Below are positions 63,556 through 64,000 of a DNA stretch of 64,000 bases, piece after piece. The first letter of the stretch is position 1. Each line of letters opens with the position of its first letter. Source of the stretch: Oscillospiraceae bacterium (GTDB lineage: Bacteria; Bacillota; Clostridia; Oscillospirales; Ruminococcaceae); contig JAHHUE010000001.1 of the NCBI GenBank assembly GCA_020024155.1, forward strand, positions 1 through 64,000, read 5' to 3'. A program made the translations under genes and the position numbers. Below the pieces are notes generated by a model. It did no database searches. It saw only the letters and a list, made by a program, of their open reading frames with translations, and was not told the DNA's origin.

Positions 63556-64000
63556 TTAAGATTTTGCTGTTTTTTTGCCAAAAATAGCATCAACGATAAT
63601 AGCAATAGCACCGTCACCTGTAACGTTACATGCTGTACCGAATGAGTCTTGTGCAAGGTAAAGAGCAATCATCAAAGAAATTTGAACTTCGCTGAAGCCG
63701 AGCATTGATTCCAAAAGACCGAGAGCAGCCATAACTGCACCACCAGGAACACCAGGAGCAGCAACCATTGTTACACCAAGCATAAGGATGAATGGGAACA
63801 TTGTGCCAAAACTTGCTGTCATACCGGACATCATCATGATAGCCATAGCGCAACATGTCAATGTGATTGTAGAACCGGAAAGGTGGATTGTTGCACAAAG
63901 TGGAACAACAAAGTCTGCGATTTCTGCAGAAACACCGTTAATTTTTGTTTGAGCAAGTGTAACTGGGATTGTTGCAGCAGAAGATTGTGTACCAATAGCT
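63556..64000 (-). CDS. Dicarboxylate/amino acid:cation symporter (partial, C-terminal part)
   Basis: The frame stays open to the window edge, so the N-terminal part is missing (148 codons seen). The serine-rich re-entrant loop GTQSSAATIPVT is at the start of the visible part, followed by FVVPLCATIHLSGST, and later FGTACNVTGDGAIA, which matches the ion-binding HP2/TM8 region of sodium:dicarboxylate symporters (DAACS/SDF). The substrate (glutamate, aspartate, serine/threonine or a C4 acid) is not decided by this part. A TTG inside it (63861) should not be taken as the start. Confidence 0.93.
   Translation of the reverse strand, partial: AIGTQSSAATIPVTLAQTKINGVSAEIADFVVPLCATIHLSGSTITLTCCAMAIMMMSGMTASFGTMFPFILMLGVTMVAAPGVPGGAVMAALGLLESMLGFSEVQISLMIALYLAQDSFGTACNVTGDGAIAIIVDAIFGKKTAKS

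Noticed and set aside
1..64000. CRISPR arrays, IS elements, prophage, tRNA or rRNA genes
   Set aside because: No regular spacer-repeat pattern, transposase or integrase sequence, or tRNA-like cloverleaf was seen anywhere in the window.

Overview
The window looks like a piece of a low-GC, endospore-forming anaerobe of the Clostridia, most likely an Oscillospirales/Ruminococcaceae-type gut bacterium. The reasons are the strong A+T bias, the sporulation genes (yabP, yabQ, spoIIR, a spoVB-like flippase), an oxygen-sensitive class III ribonucleotide reductase, several radical-SAM enzymes, AddAB, a T-box leader, IreB, and an infC-rpmI-rplT operon with an attenuator leader. I cannot name a genus. 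Almost every gene is on the minus strand; only mtaB, a gtrA-like gene and the nrdD unit are on the plus strand. I see no insertion sequence, prophage, CRISPR array, tRNA or rRNA gene.

Layout, left to right. 0.4-2.5 kb: a two-component system. 2.7-7.8 kb: a DEAD-box helicase and a radical SAM/DUF512 - der - plsY operon. 7.9-12 kb: DUF177-rpmF, pgi with a small P-loop protein, and a D,D-carboxypeptidase. 12-13.9 kb (plus strand): mtaB and a GtrA-like protein. 14-15.3 kb: an M19 dipeptidase and rpsU, the latter too short for ordinary ORF filters. 15.4-34.5 kb: a long co-directional block, in transcription order TrmH-family methyltransferase, dprA, topA, trmFO, membrane/zinc-ribbon protein, plsX, rnc, radical SAM, smc, ftsY, rdgB, yhbY, nadD-yqeK fusion, LCP protein, rsfS, leuS. 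34.6-36 kb: infC-rpmI-rplT. 36-42.6 kb: addB-addA. 42.7-45.5 kb: a THUMP methyltransferase, hpf and a QueG-like iron-sulfur protein, with a possible small RNA between the last two. 45.6-51.4 kb: a sporulation/division cluster in the Bacillus yabM-yabN-yabO-yabP-yabQ-divIC order with an HU gene inserted, then a PflX-like radical SAM protein and spoIIR. 51.6-54.3 kb (plus strand): an NrdR-controlled nrdD whose glycyl-radical tail is a separate small gene. 54.6-58.2 kb: rfbA-rfbD-rfbB and a glycosyltransferase. 58.4-62.9 kb: ireB with an unknown gene, and pheS-pheT behind a Phe T-box. 62.9-64 kb: a lipoprotein and the truncated end of a sodium:dicarboxylate-type symporter.

Most of the content is ordinary housekeeping. 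The parts most worth a second look are the split class III ribonucleotide reductase with its NrdR promoter, the amber codon inside the membrane/zinc-ribbon gene, the infC leader with a non-AUG start, the pheS T-box with an extra antiterminator-like repeat, and the candidate small RNA upstream of hpf.
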